In this document: positions 1 through 8,011 of the stretch, piece by piece
How the letters are laid out: every line of letters starts with the position of its first letter
Numbering within the stretch: the stretch's first letter is position 1
Origin: Helicovermis profundi
Lineage (GTDB): Bacteria > Bacillota > Clostridia > Peptostreptococcales > Acidaminobacteraceae
Direction: 5' to 3'
NCBI RefSeq assembly: GCF_033097505.1
Contig: NZ_AP028654.1
Location: 760,001 to 824,000 of the forward strand
Length of the DNA: 64,000 bases
Position numbers and translations under genes: made by a program
The notes under the pieces: model-generated
The model's database searches: none
The model's input: only the letters and a program-made list of their open reading frames with translations
What the model was told of the DNA's origin: nothing

Positions 1-1180
1 TAAAGTTTTTTGCAGCCCAAATTTGATTTTGGCCAACATCTGCTGTAATTATTGTATCATTTGGGCTAATGCTCGAAAGTAACCTAAGAGCAATTTTGGG
101 ATTTATAGTTTTAGTGTTTGTGGTTACAAAATTTTCTGTAAATGTTTTAATATCATTTACTTTATTAAGCCAATCTTCAATTTTTAGTGTACTTATTTTT
201 TTATTTAAAGAATTAAGTATATTTTTTGCATCTCCTACAATTGGAATTTGGTTAACTACATTTTTTCCGATTTCAGCAGGATCAATATCAATATGAATAA
301 GATCAGTATCAGTTTTGAATGAGCTAAAATTCATTGTAGCCCTATCACTCATTCTAGCTCCAATAATAAGAACTAAATCAGCTTCTTTTAGAATTAATTC
401 TGAATGTTCATTACCATGAAAACCAACCATACCTCCGTAATATGGAGAATCCATTGGAAAAGCACCAAGTCCCATCATAGTATTAACAAGAGGAATTTTA
501 GTGATTTTTACAAATTCACGTAATTCTTTTGTAGCTTTGGCTGAAAAAACGCCACCACCAACATAAATTAGAGGCCTATTAGCTTTTTTTATTCGTTGAA
601 TTATTTTTTTTATTTGTCCAGAGTGGCCATCAGTTGTAGGCTTATATCCTAAAATATTAATTTCTTTTGAAAGATCAAAATCGATATGAGCATCTTGAAC
701 ATTTCTTGGAATATCAATAAGTACAGGACCAGGTCTTCCACTTGATGCAATAAAAAAAGCTTCCTTTAACACTCTTAAAATGTCGTTTGGGTCTTTTACT
801 AAATAATTATGTTTAGTAAAAGGTTCGGTTGCTCCTGTAATATCAGCTTCTTGAAAAGAATCTTTACCAATTGCTTCAGTGTTAACTTGTCCTGTAATAG
901 CGACAATTGGAATAGAATCCATGTAAGCAGTCGCAATACCAGTTATAAGATTTGTAGCTCCAGGACCTGAAGTAGCAATACATACACCTACTTTTCCAGA
1001 AATTCTTGCATATCCACTTGCACTGTGAACTGCACCTTGTTCATTTCGTACTAAAATATGTTTAAAGTTTGAATGTCTAAAAGATTCATACATTGGTAAA
1101 AGTGCACCACCTGGGTAGCCAAAAACATATTCTACATTTTTAGTTTCAAAAAATTTGCAAATTGCATCAGAAACTTTCAT
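1..1180 (-). CDS. ilvB: Acetolactate synthase large subunit (partial, C-terminus outside window)
   Basis: Translating the minus strand from the ATG at 1180 gives 393 residues open to the window edge. The start MKVSDAICKFFE, GYPGGALLP (residues 21-29) and RNEQGAVHSASGYAR with the conserved ThDP-activating Glu47 mark the N-terminal pyrimidine-binding domain of acetolactate synthase; the TSGPGATNL and TGQV motifs and the central domain follow. The family is about 550-580 residues, so the C-terminal ThDP-binding domain lies to the left of base 1. A GAGGGAGG ribosome site lies 6-10 bases upstream. The enzyme condenses two pyruvates (or pyruvate plus 2-oxobutyrate) in branched-chain amino acid synthesis. 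A catabolic, acetoin-forming ALS cannot be excluded because the neighbouring genes are not visible. Confidence 0.9.
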   Translation of the reverse strand, partial: MKVSDAICKFFETKNVEYVFGYPGGALLPMYESFRHSNFKHILVRNEQGAVHSASGYARISGKVGVCIATSGPGATNLITGIATAYMDSIPIVAITGQVNTEAIGKDSFQEADITGATEPFTKHNYLVKDPNDILRVLKEAFFIASSGRPGPVLIDIPRNVQDAHIDFDLSKEINILGYKPTTDGHSGQIKKIIQRIKKANRPLIYVGGGVFSAKATKELREFVKITKIPLVNTMMGLGAFPMDSPYYGGMVGFHGNEHSELILKEADLVLIIGARMSDRATMNFSSFKTDTDLIHIDIDPAEIGKNVVNQIPIVGDAKNILNSLNKKISTLKIEDWLNKVNDIKTFTENFVTTNTKTINPKIALRLLSSISPNDTIITADVGQNQIWAAKNF

Positions 1181-1431
1181 ATTATTTCCTCCCTCTCTAC
1201 TGTTTTTAAGGAAATATCTAATTGTTCTCTATTTTTTTCAATTAGACTTAAAATTTATCTAATAATAACAGAATAATTATTTGAAGTAAAGATATTGTTT
1301 GAAAATTTGTACAATTTCAGTTGTAAAGTTTTTTCTGTGCGTAAAAAAAATAATATATGCTCTTCTATTACATGTATTCGCTAAATATGTTATATTAAAA
1401 GTGAATAAATATTTAATTAAAGGTGATAAAA
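1181..1431. promoter_or_regulatory. Divergent intergenic region, ilvB / class IV aminotransferase
   Basis: About 250 bases between divergent genes. In the ilvB direction the leader can form one short stem (TCTAATTG with CAATTAGA, plus-strand 1217-1247) without a T run. I looked for T-box and leader-peptide attenuator signs and found none. A weak -10-like TATATT at 1391-1396 precedes the rightward gene. No gene is supported here. Confidence 0.3.
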
Positions 1432-2241
1432 ATGTTAAAAGACTATGCACTAAATTATTTTATATTAAATGGCAAAATACTGGAAGTAAGTACATTAGTT
1501 AGTGATAAATTTGATTTGAAATCAAAAAAAATATATGAAGTTATTAGAATTGCGAATTCAAATCCTATTTTTTTAGTAGAGCATTTGCAGAGACTAAAAA
1601 AATCTTTAGAGCTTGAAAATGAGAAAGTAAATATTTCAATTGAATTACTTCAAGAATACATTGAAAAATTAATTAAAGTTAACAATATTATTAATAATAA
1701 TATTAAAATCATTCTATTTATTTCAAATGGTAAAGTAGAAACTTTAATGTATCCGCTGAAGAGTAAATATCCTGAAAGTGACCTTTATCAAAATGGTGTA
1801 AAAGTATCATTTATTGATGAGAAAAGGCATAATCCTAATGCAAAAGTGTTAAAGAGCGAATATAAAAAAAATGTTAATAGTAAGCTTAAACTAAGTGGAA
1901 GTTATGAACTTCTTTTAGTTGATGAGTTCGGTATGCTTAGTGAAGGATCACGTTCAAATTTATTTTTTATTAAAGATGATAAAGTAATTACAGCAAAAAG
2001 TGAAAAAGTATTAATGGGTATTACTAGAATGAAAATAATAGAAACTTTAAATAAACTAAATATTGAAGTTATAGAAAAAGATATTCATAAAAATGAAGTA
2101 GTTTCTTTTGATGGAGCATTTCTGAGTGGAACTTCAATTAATGCACTTCCCATATGTAAAATTGAAAAAAATGAAATTAAAACTTGTGACAGCAATGTTT
2201 ACAAACAACTAAATGAAAAGTTCAATAAAAAATGGAGGTAA
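1432..2241 (+). CDS. Class IV (fold type IV) PLP-dependent aminotransferase / aminodeoxychorismate lyase-like
   Basis: A 269-residue protein of the branched-chain aminotransferase / D-amino acid aminotransferase / 4-amino-4-deoxychorismate lyase superfamily. Visible signatures are the candidate PLP lysine in KVLKSEYKK (Lys141), EGSRSNLFF at 171-179 and LSGTSINALP near the C-terminus. The upstream GTG (1423) lies inside the AAAGGTG ribosome site, so ATG 1432 is preferred. Substrate cannot be assigned from sequence; the adjacent ilvB would fit branched-chain chemistry but the size and motifs fit an ADC lyase equally well. The next gene (pepT) starts 2 bases after its stop, so the two are probably co-transcribed. 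Confidence 0.8.
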   Translation: MLKDYALNYFILNGKILEVSTLVSDKFDLKSKKIYEVIRIANSNPIFLVEHLQRLKKSLELENEKVNISIELLQEYIEKLIKVNNIINNNIKIILFISNGKVETLMYPLKSKYPESDLYQNGVKVSFIDEKRHNPNAKVLKSEYKKNVNSKLKLSGSYELLLVDEFGMLSEGSRSNLFFIKDDKVITAKSEKVLMGITRMKIIETLNKLNIEVIEKDIHKNEVVSFDGAFLSGTSINALPICKIEKNEIKTCDSNVYKQLNEKFNKKWR

Positions 2242-2243
2242 TT

Positions 2244-3464
2244 ATGAAAAGAGCGTATGAAAGATTTTTGAATTATGTAAAAGTGGATACAAAATCAGAT
2301 CCTAATGCTGATACTAGTCCAAGTACGAAAAAACAGTTTGATTTGGCAAATTTATTAGTAGAAGAATTAAAAGAAATAGGTATTGAGGATGTTTCTTTGG
2401 ATGAAAACTGCTATATTATGGGAACCTTAAAGGGTAATGTTGAAAATGCACCTACTATTGGATTAATTGCACATATGGATACAAGTCCTGATTTTTCAGG
2501 TAAAAATGTAAAAGCTAAAATTATTGAAAATTACGATGGAAAAGATATAGTATTAAATAAAGATTTAAATATTGTAATGAAAGTTTCAGATTTTCCTAAT
2601 TTAGAAAACTATAAAGGTCATACAATGATAACAACCGATGGAACTACACTTCTTGGAGCGGATAACAAGGCCGGTATTGCTGAGATATTAACAATAGTTG
2701 AGTATTTTAAGAATAATCCAAATGAAAAACATGGAGATATTAAAATTGGATTTACTCCTGATGAAGAAGTAGGAAGAGGTGCTGATAAATTTGATGTTAA
2801 AAAGTTTGACGCTGACTTTGCCTACACTATGGATGGTGCGGTATTAGGAGAAATAGAGTATGAGAATTTTAATGCAGCTAGTGCAGAAATAGTTATTAAT
2901 GGTGTAAATATTCATCCAGGTGAAGCAAAAAATAAGATGAAAAATTCAGTTTTAATTGGTATGGAATTAAATTCAATGTTACCAGTAGACCAGATTCCAG
3001 CCTTTACTGAAAAATATGAAGGTTTTTTTCACTTAAATGACTTTGTAGGTACAGTTGAAGAAACAAAAATGCTTTATATTATTCGTGATCACGATATGAA
3101 TAAATTTACTAAGAAAAAAGAATTAATCGAAGAAGTATGCAGATTTATTAATTACAAATACGGCGAAAACACTGCTGTTTTAAAACTTAAGGATTCATAT
3201 TTTAATATGAAAGAAAAAATCGTTCCTATTATTCATATTGTTGAAAGCGTAATTGAAGCTATGAAAAAAGTTGGAGTTAAGCCAAAAGTAAAAGCTATTA
3301 GAGGCGGAACCGATGGAGCTAGACTTTCATTTATGGGGCTTCCTACCCCTAATGTTTTTACTGGTGGTTTTAACTATCATGGTAAATTTGAAGCGATTTC
3401 AGTACATGATATGGATAAGGCAATTGACGTTATGATTGAAGTTATAAAAAGTTATGCAAAGTAA
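2244..3464 (+). CDS. pepT: Peptidase T (aminotripeptidase, M20B)
   Basis: A 406-residue cytosolic zinc tripeptidase that releases the N-terminal residue of tripeptides. The M20 metal-site motifs are all present: HMDTSPD (His77, Asp79), GADNKAG (bridging Asp140), TPDEEVG (catalytic/ligand Glu174-175), TMDGAVLGE (Asp197) and GFNYHGKFE near the C-terminus. Positions agree with the E. coli PepT pattern (H78, D140, E174). The ATG at 2232 lies upstream of GGAGG (2234-2238); the ATG at 2244 sits 5 bases after it and is the likely start. Length is normal for the family. Confidence 0.95.
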   Translation: MKRAYERFLNYVKVDTKSDPNADTSPSTKKQFDLANLLVEELKEIGIEDVSLDENCYIMGTLKGNVENAPTIGLIAHMDTSPDFSGKNVKAKIIENYDGKDIVLNKDLNIVMKVSDFPNLENYKGHTMITTDGTTLLGADNKAGIAEILTIVEYFKNNPNEKHGDIKIGFTPDEEVGRGADKFDVKKFDADFAYTMDGAVLGEIEYENFNAASAEIVINGVNIHPGEAKNKMKNSVLIGMELNSMLPVDQIPAFTEKYEGFFHLNDFVGTVEETKMLYIIRDHDMNKFTKKKELIEEVCRFINYKYGENTAVLKLKDSYFNMKEKIVPIIHIVESVIEAMKKVGVKPKVKAIRGGTDGARLSFMGLPTPNVFTGGFNYHGKFEAISVHDMDKAIDVMIEVIKSYAK

Positions 3465-3561
3465 ATAAATGAATTTTGAATTTTCTATTGTAAATTATAA
3501 CTCCTTTTGAGCTATATATGATATTATTTAGGGAATTTAGAAATTCTTAAAGGATGGTTCT

Positions 3562-5529
3562 ATGGAAAAGAAAAGTGTTTGTTCTTTAGATTGTTTTGAT
3601 CTTTGCAGTATTTCTGCTCAGGTAAAGAATAATAAAATTATTTCTTTGACAGGTGACAAAAATAATCCTATTACTAAAGGGTTTATTTGTTATAAAGGAA
3701 AAGAGCATCTAAATAGATTATATTCAGAGAATAGAATAAAAACTCCATTATTAAAAGAAAATGGAGTTTTTAATTCAATATCTTATGATAAAGCTATTAA
3801 AATAGTTTCAGAAAAACTTAAAGAAGCAATTACCTTTAGTAATGATAGTGTTCTTTATAATTACGATAGTGGATACGGTGGGATTTCAAAGGAAGTTGGA
3901 AGTATATTTTTTAATAGTGTTGGAGGTGCAGTTACTCATAGTGGAAGTTTATGCTGGGGTGCTGGAATTAGCGCTCAAAAATATGATTTTGGAATAAGTA
4001 GAAGTAATCACCCTAGTGATTTGCTTAATTCAAAATTAATAATATTATGGGGAAGAAATCCAGTAGATACAAATATCCACTTAGTTTCTTATATCAATGA
4101 AGCTAGAAAAAATGGAGCTAAAGTAATTTTAATAGATCCAATAAAAACAAATTCTATAAAAATTTCTGATGAACATTTATTTATTGAACCATCAACAGAT
4201 GGACTTTTAGCACTTGGAATTGCAAATTATTTAGCTAGCAATAATTTAATAGATAATGATTTTATATCAAAATATACTAAAGGATTTAAGGAATATAAAG
4301 AGCATTTAAAAAAATATGATTTAACTTATGTTAGTGATGAAACAGGAATTTCTAAAGAAAAAATAATTGAACTAGCAAACGAACTTGCAAAATTAAAAAC
4401 AACAATAATATTAGGCTATGGAATGCAGCGTTATCAAAACGGTGGAAATAGTGTAAGAGCTATTGATTCTCTACTTGCTCTTACTGGAAACATAGGAAGA
4501 GAAGGTTCATCTGCAACATATGCTAATAAATCGATTACGAAATTAACGAGTAATTTTATTAAATCATTTCAAAAATACGATTTAACTAGTAAAAAATACT
4601 CAAAAGCTAAATTAGGTAGATTTCTTAAGAATAGTGATAATAAAATTAAATTTATGTGGGTTGAAAAATCTAATCCTGTCACTCAAAGTCCAAATAGCCT
4701 TGAAGTTATTGAGGGTATGAAAAAGGTTGATTTTAAGGTTGTTGTGGATATGTTTATGACTGACACAGCTATGGAGGCAGATCTTGTTTTTCCAACAACG
4801 AGCATTTTAGAAGAAGAAGATTTTATTTATTCCTCAATGTTTTCTCCTTATTTAGTATATGGAGAAGAAGTTATTAAGCCTTTATATGGTATTATTTCAG
4901 AATTTGAATTATATAAAAAAATCGCAAAACAAATGGATAATGTGATTTTTCCAATGTTAACAAAAGACGAATATTTTAATAAAGTGTTAAATCCAATACT
5001 TCTAAAAGAAAATATTGCACTTGAAGAGTTAAAAAAAATAAATTATATTGAAAAAAATACTAAGATAGCTTGGAAAAACAAACAATTTATGACGCCAAGT
5101 AAGAAATATGAATTTTATTCTGATAAAGCTTTAAAAGAAACGGGTATTGCTATGCCAACGTATTTTAAAAGTCAGATTAGACTTAAAGATGAATTTAGAT
5201 TTATTAGTCCACACCACGTTAAATCATTACATTCACAAGGTTATAGGAATAATCGCGAAAGACCAATTATATATATTAATGACATAGATTTTGAGAAATT
5301 AAATCTTATTGATGAAGAATTAGTTAGTCTTTCTAATAAAAACGGTAAAGTGATTTTTAGTGCAAAAAAATCCTGTGAAATAAAAAAAGGAACAATATAT
5401 TCCTATGAAGGAAGATGGCTTAAGGACGGTGGACCTAACTTGTTAACTAATGATTTAATAAGTGATATGGGAGAACAAGCTGCATATTATGATACCTTTT
5501 GTAGGATAGAAAAAATAAAAAATAAATAG
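3562..5529 (+). CDS. Molybdopterin oxidoreductase, single-subunit type
   Basis: A 655-residue member of the DMSO reductase superfamily (bis-MGD molybdenum or tungsten enzymes). An N-terminal 4Fe-4S motif is seen as Cys7-x3-Cys11-x3-Cys15 and Cys43 in KGFICYKG. SLCWGAG at 129-135 supplies Cys131, a plausible molybdenum ligand. IILGYGMQRYQNGG and LTGNIGREG are MGD-binding signatures, and the C-terminal molydopterin-dinucleotide-binding domain starts near residue 550 (FISPHHVKSLHSQG). There is no Tat or Sec signal and no adjacent FeS or membrane subunit, so it is likely cytoplasmic and works alone or with a distant partner. Substrate unknown. A GGATGGTTCT segment precedes the ATG. Confidence 0.85.
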   Translation: MEKKSVCSLDCFDLCSISAQVKNNKIISLTGDKNNPITKGFICYKGKEHLNRLYSENRIKTPLLKENGVFNSISYDKAIKIVSEKLKEAITFSNDSVLYNYDSGYGGISKEVGSIFFNSVGGAVTHSGSLCWGAGISAQKYDFGISRSNHPSDLLNSKLIILWGRNPVDTNIHLVSYINEARKNGAKVILIDPIKTNSIKISDEHLFIEPSTDGLLALGIANYLASNNLIDNDFISKYTKGFKEYKEHLKKYDLTYVSDETGISKEKIIELANELAKLKTTIILGYGMQRYQNGGNSVRAIDSLLALTGNIGREGSSATYANKSITKLTSNFIKSFQKYDLTSKKYSKAKLGRFLKNSDNKIKFMWVEKSNPVTQSPNSLEVIEGMKKVDFKVVVDMFMTDTAMEADLVFPTTSILEEEDFIYSSMFSPYLVYGEEVIKPLYGIISEFELYKKIAKQMDNVIFPMLTKDEYFNKVLNPILLKENIALEELKKINYIEKNTKIAWKNKQFMTPSKKYEFYSDKALKETGIAMPTYFKSQIRLKDEFRFISPHHVKSLHSQGYRNNRERPIIYINDIDFEKLNLIDEELVSLSNKNGKVIFSAKKSCEIKKGTIYSYEGRWLKDGGPNLLTNDLISDMGEQAAYYDTFCRIEKIKNK

Positions 5530-5546
5530 ACAGTTAATTGTAAGAG

Positions 5547-5580
5547 GTAAACAATCAAAATTGGTTGTTTACTTTTTTTA
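5547..5580 (+). terminator. Intrinsic terminator after molybdopterin oxidoreductase
   Basis: GTAAACAA and TTGTTTAC form a stem around an A-rich loop, followed by a run of seven T residues. Confidence 0.8.
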
Positions 5581-5601
5581 TTTTAATAATCAATTAATAC
5601 T

Positions 5602-5643
5602 TTGTGTCATAATTGTGCCATAATCTTAGTTCATAATGAACTT
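5602..5643 (+). promoter_or_regulatory. Tandem direct repeats, probable response-regulator site and promoter
   Basis: Two perfectly phased 11-bp direct repeats, TTGTGTCATAA (5602-5612) and TTGTGCCATAA (5613-5623), abut each other; a third CATAAT lies at 5632-5637 inside the palindrome AGTTCATAATGAACTT (5628-5643). OmpR-family regulators bind tandem direct repeats with this period. With CATAAT 5632-5637 as the -10, the -35 is poor and covered by the repeats, as in an activated promoter. The OmpR-type regulator encoded at the end of this cluster (7330-8010) is the obvious candidate; that link is inference. Confidence 0.45.
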
Positions 5644-5696
5644 ATCAAATGGAAAACAAATAAGAAATAAACACAAAACATATGGGAGGAAAAAAG

Positions 5697-5879
5697 ATGA
5701 TGATTTTAATTATTTTGTTAGTAGGAGCATTTATTTATTATTCAATGAATGGAAATACATTTAAAGGAGCCGTAGGATTTTCTAAAAGAAATCCAGATGA
5801 ATTATTAAAAGAAAGATTTATTAACGGTGAGATAGATGAAAAAACTTACGTACAAATGAAAGAAACGTTAAGACAATAA
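5697..5879 (+). CDS. Small membrane-anchored SHOCT-domain protein
   Basis: Sixty residues: one N-terminal hydrophobic helix (about 2-16, MILIILLVGAFIYY) and a C-terminal SHOCT-like segment, PDELLKERFINGEIDEKTY (33-51), the short helical motif found at protein ends and linked to oligomerisation. A GGGAGG ribosome site (5684-5689) precedes ATG 5697; the in-frame ATG at 5682 overlaps that site and is rejected. First gene of the Met-rich protein / two-component cluster. Specific function unknown. Confidence 0.75.
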   Translation: MMILIILLVGAFIYYSMNGNTFKGAVGFSKRNPDELLKERFINGEIDEKTYVQMKETLRQ

Positions 5880-5916
5880 TAAAGAACATTTGCTATGTTT
5901 TCGGAGGTGAAAACGA

Positions 5917-6156
5917 ATGTTTGGAAGAGAATATTATGGTTGTAATAGCTATAATGCTTTTGGCTATTGGAATATTTTAATGATAATTGGATGGATTTTA
6001 ATACTTGTAAGCTTAATATGGATTATAAAGTTAAAAAAGAAAAAAGACTATAAAAAAAATTTAATTATAGAATTAAAAAATAGTTTTGCTAATGGTGAAA
6101 TAGGTGAAGAAGAATATTTAAATAAAAAAAATATAATAAATAGAAGGAAGGTATAA
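5917..6156 (+). CDS. Small SHOCT-domain membrane protein
   Basis: Seventy-nine residues: a short Gly/Tyr-rich N-terminus (MFGREYYGCNSYNAFGY), one transmembrane helix (about 18-40) with a basic KLKKKKDYKK stop-transfer, then a SHOCT-like tail (ELKNSFANGEIGEEEYLNKK). GGAGGTG lies 8 bases before the ATG. It lies 37 bases after the previous SHOCT gene and one base before the Met-rich protein gene, so all three are likely one transcript. A paralogue of its neighbour only in the tail. Function unknown. Confidence 0.75.
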   Translation: MFGREYYGCNSYNAFGYWNILMIIGWILILVSLIWIIKLKKKKDYKKNLIIELKNSFANGEIGEEEYLNKKNIINRRKV

Positions 6157-6157
6157 T

Positions 6158-7231
6158 ATGAAAAAAATATTTTTAATAATAGCTTTAGGAGTATTGCTAG
6201 TGACAGCAGGAATTATTAGTACACCAAATTTTGCATATGGACCAGGTAATATGAATTATTCAAATGGAATGATGGGAAATAATTTTAATAATAGAAATAC
6301 GAGAAATTTTGGTAATATGATGGGTAGAGATTATTACGATGATTGGAGAGATGAAGATTACTATAATGGAATGATGGGCCAAGGCGGATATAATGGAATG
6401 ATGGGCCAAGGTGGATATAATGGAATGATGGGCCAAGGTGGATATAATGGAATGATGGGCCAAGGTGGATATAATGGAATGATGGGCCAAGGTGGATATA
6501 ATGGAATGATGGGCCAAGGTGGATATAATGGAATGATGGGCCAAGGTGGATATAATGGAATGATGGGCCAAGGTGGATATAATGGAATGATGGGCCAAGG
6601 CGGATATAATGGAATGATGGGCCAAAATGGATATAGTGGAATTACAGGAGCTAATGGTTATGGTGCTACAAGTACTCTTAAAAAAATTAATATAGATGTG
6701 CTTAAAACAAATGTTGAAAAATATATTTCTAATTATCCTGATAAACTAGAGATAAGTGATATATTTATATTTGAAGATACAGATTATTATTTTTCTATTA
6801 TTGAATCAGATACTAAAAGAGGAGCTATGGAATTACTTGTAAATCCATATACTGGTGCTGTTTATCCTGAATACGGACCAAATATGATGTGGAATTTAAA
6901 ATATGGTACTATGATAAATACAACAATGCAAACGCAAAATTCAAATAATATATTTAAAAACTTTTTTAGTAAAAGTAAAAATGAATTTGGTAAAAACCAA
7001 ATATCACAAAAAGAAGCTTATAATAGCGCTGTTAACTATTTGAAAGATAACGGTTTAGATAATAAGTATGCAATTAGTAAAAGTGCTCATGAGTTTTATG
7101 GATATTTTACTTTCCATATAGAAAAAGATGGTGAAACAGTGGGTATGCTTAGTGTTAATGGAATTTCAGGATTAGTATGGCAACATAATTGGCATGGTAA
7201 ATTAATTAATTTAATTGAAAATCATAAATAA
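6158..7231 (+). CDS. Secreted methionine-rich tandem-repeat protein with PepSY-like C-terminus
   Basis: A 357-residue protein with a Sec signal (MKKIFLIIALGVLLVTAG, probable cleavage near residue 27) followed by an Asn/Gly/Met/Tyr-rich region. Residues 70-159 are ten nearly perfect copies of the nonapeptide NGMMGQGGY, each with a Met-Met pair; further NGMMG and NMMG motifs precede them. The C-terminal half (about 173-357) contains two segments resembling PepSY-type domains (IFEDTDYYFSIIESD...LVNPYTGAVYPEYG and KEAYNSAVNYL...VNGISGLVWQHNWHG). Exported Met-rich repeats are known from Cu(I)/Ag(I)-binding proteins, so a metal-binding role is plausible but inferred. It sits between two SHOCT proteins and a two-component system whose sensor is also Met-rich. 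Not a family I can name. Confidence 0.8.
   Translation: MKKIFLIIALGVLLVTAGIISTPNFAYGPGNMNYSNGMMGNNFNNRNTRNFGNMMGRDYYDDWRDEDYYNGMMGQGGYNGMMGQGGYNGMMGQGGYNGMMGQGGYNGMMGQGGYNGMMGQGGYNGMMGQGGYNGMMGQGGYNGMMGQGGYNGMMGQNGYSGITGANGYGATSTLKKINIDVLKTNVEKYISNYPDKLEISDIFIFEDTDYYFSIIESDTKRGAMELLVNPYTGAVYPEYGPNMMWNLKYGTMINTTMQTQNSNNIFKNFFSKSKNEFGKNQISQKEAYNSAVNYLKDNGLDNKYAISKSAHEFYGYFTFHIEKDGETVGMLSVNGISGLVWQHNWHGKLINLIENHK
6365..6634 (+). repeat. 27-bp in-frame tandem repeat, 10 copies
   Basis: Ten contiguous 27-bp units (AATGGAATGATGGGCCAAGG plus seven further bases) start at 6365, 6392 and so on to 6608. Units 1 and 9 use GGC where the others use GGT; unit 10 ends QNGY instead of QGGY. Near-identity at DNA level implies recent expansion and probable copy-number variation between strains, in steps that keep the frame. 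Confidence 0.95.
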
Positions 7232-7329
7232 TATAAATAATGGAATTCTAAGCTTCAGAATTAATTTCTGAAGCTTATTATACATATGTGCATTTATATA
7301 TTATAATAGAAAAAAGGTTGTGATAATTT

Positions 7330-8010
7330 ATGAATTTTAATATATTGATTGTTGAAGATCAAAAAGAAATTAGTTCAATAGTAGTAAAATATTTAATTAA
7401 AGAATCATATAATACTTTTGTAGCTGAAAATGGATTTGAGGCGCTTGAATTATTTTCAAGGCAAAGTTTTCATCTTGTTTTATTAGATGTTATGATGCCA
7501 GGAATAGATGGATTTGAAGTTCTTAAAGAAATAAGAAATATATCTGAAGTTCCAGTAATTATGTTAACAGCAAGAGAAGCAGAGACAGACAGAATTAAAG
7601 GTTTTGATTTTGGAGCAGATGATTATGTTGTAAAACCTTTTAGTCCTAGAGAATTAGTTAGACGAATTAAAGTTGTATTTAGAAGATTGTATAATGAAAC
7701 AGATGAAATAGTGCTTCAAGTAGAAAATCTTAAATTGTATACTAAAAGCATGAAACTTCAAAAAGATGGTGAATATATAAATATCACATCAACTGAATTT
7801 CAGTTGTTACATACTTTTATAAAAAATAAAGGTTTAGTATTATCAAGGGAACAATTAATCGAAAAGTCCTTTGGCTATGATTATGATGGTTTTGATAGAA
7901 ACATTGACACTTACATCAAAAGGCTGCGTCAAAAGATTGAAGATAATCCTAAAAAGCCTAAATATCTTGTTACGAAATATGGGGTAGGATATATTTTTGG
8001 AGGAATGTAA
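7330..8010 (+). CDS. OmpR/PhoB-family response regulator
   Basis: 226 residues: receiver domain with acidic pocket (Glu9-Asp10), phospho-acceptor Asp53 in LLDVMMPGIDG and Lys102 in VVKPFSP, then a C-terminal winged helix (about 128-225; TSTEFQLLHTFIKNKG, DRNIDTYIKRLRQKI, KYGVGYIF). The partner kinase starts two bases after its stop, so the pair is translationally coupled. Co-directional with, and about 100 bases downstream of, the Met-rich protein gene; probably autoregulates the cluster through the 11-bp repeats near 5602. Confidence 0.95.
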   Translation: MNFNILIVEDQKEISSIVVKYLIKESYNTFVAENGFEALELFSRQSFHLVLLDVMMPGIDGFEVLKEIRNISEVPVIMLTAREAETDRIKGFDFGADDYVVKPFSPRELVRRIKVVFRRLYNETDEIVLQVENLKLYTKSMKLQKDGEYINITSTEFQLLHTFIKNKGLVLSREQLIEKSFGYDYDGFDRNIDTYIKRLRQKIEDNPKKPKYLVTKYGVGYIFGGM

Positions 8011-8011
8011 T

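Noticed and set aside
69-296. Plus-strand ORF
   Set aside because: Antisense to ilvB, whose minus-strand frame is open and conserved across the region.
1181-1300. T-box or attenuator before ilvB
   Set aside because: No AGGGTGG-type T-box core, no terminator and no branched-chain codon run found.
6260-6625. Minus-strand repeat ORF (AHHSIIST units)
   Set aside because: It is the antisense reading of the 27-bp coding repeat, with no ribosome site.
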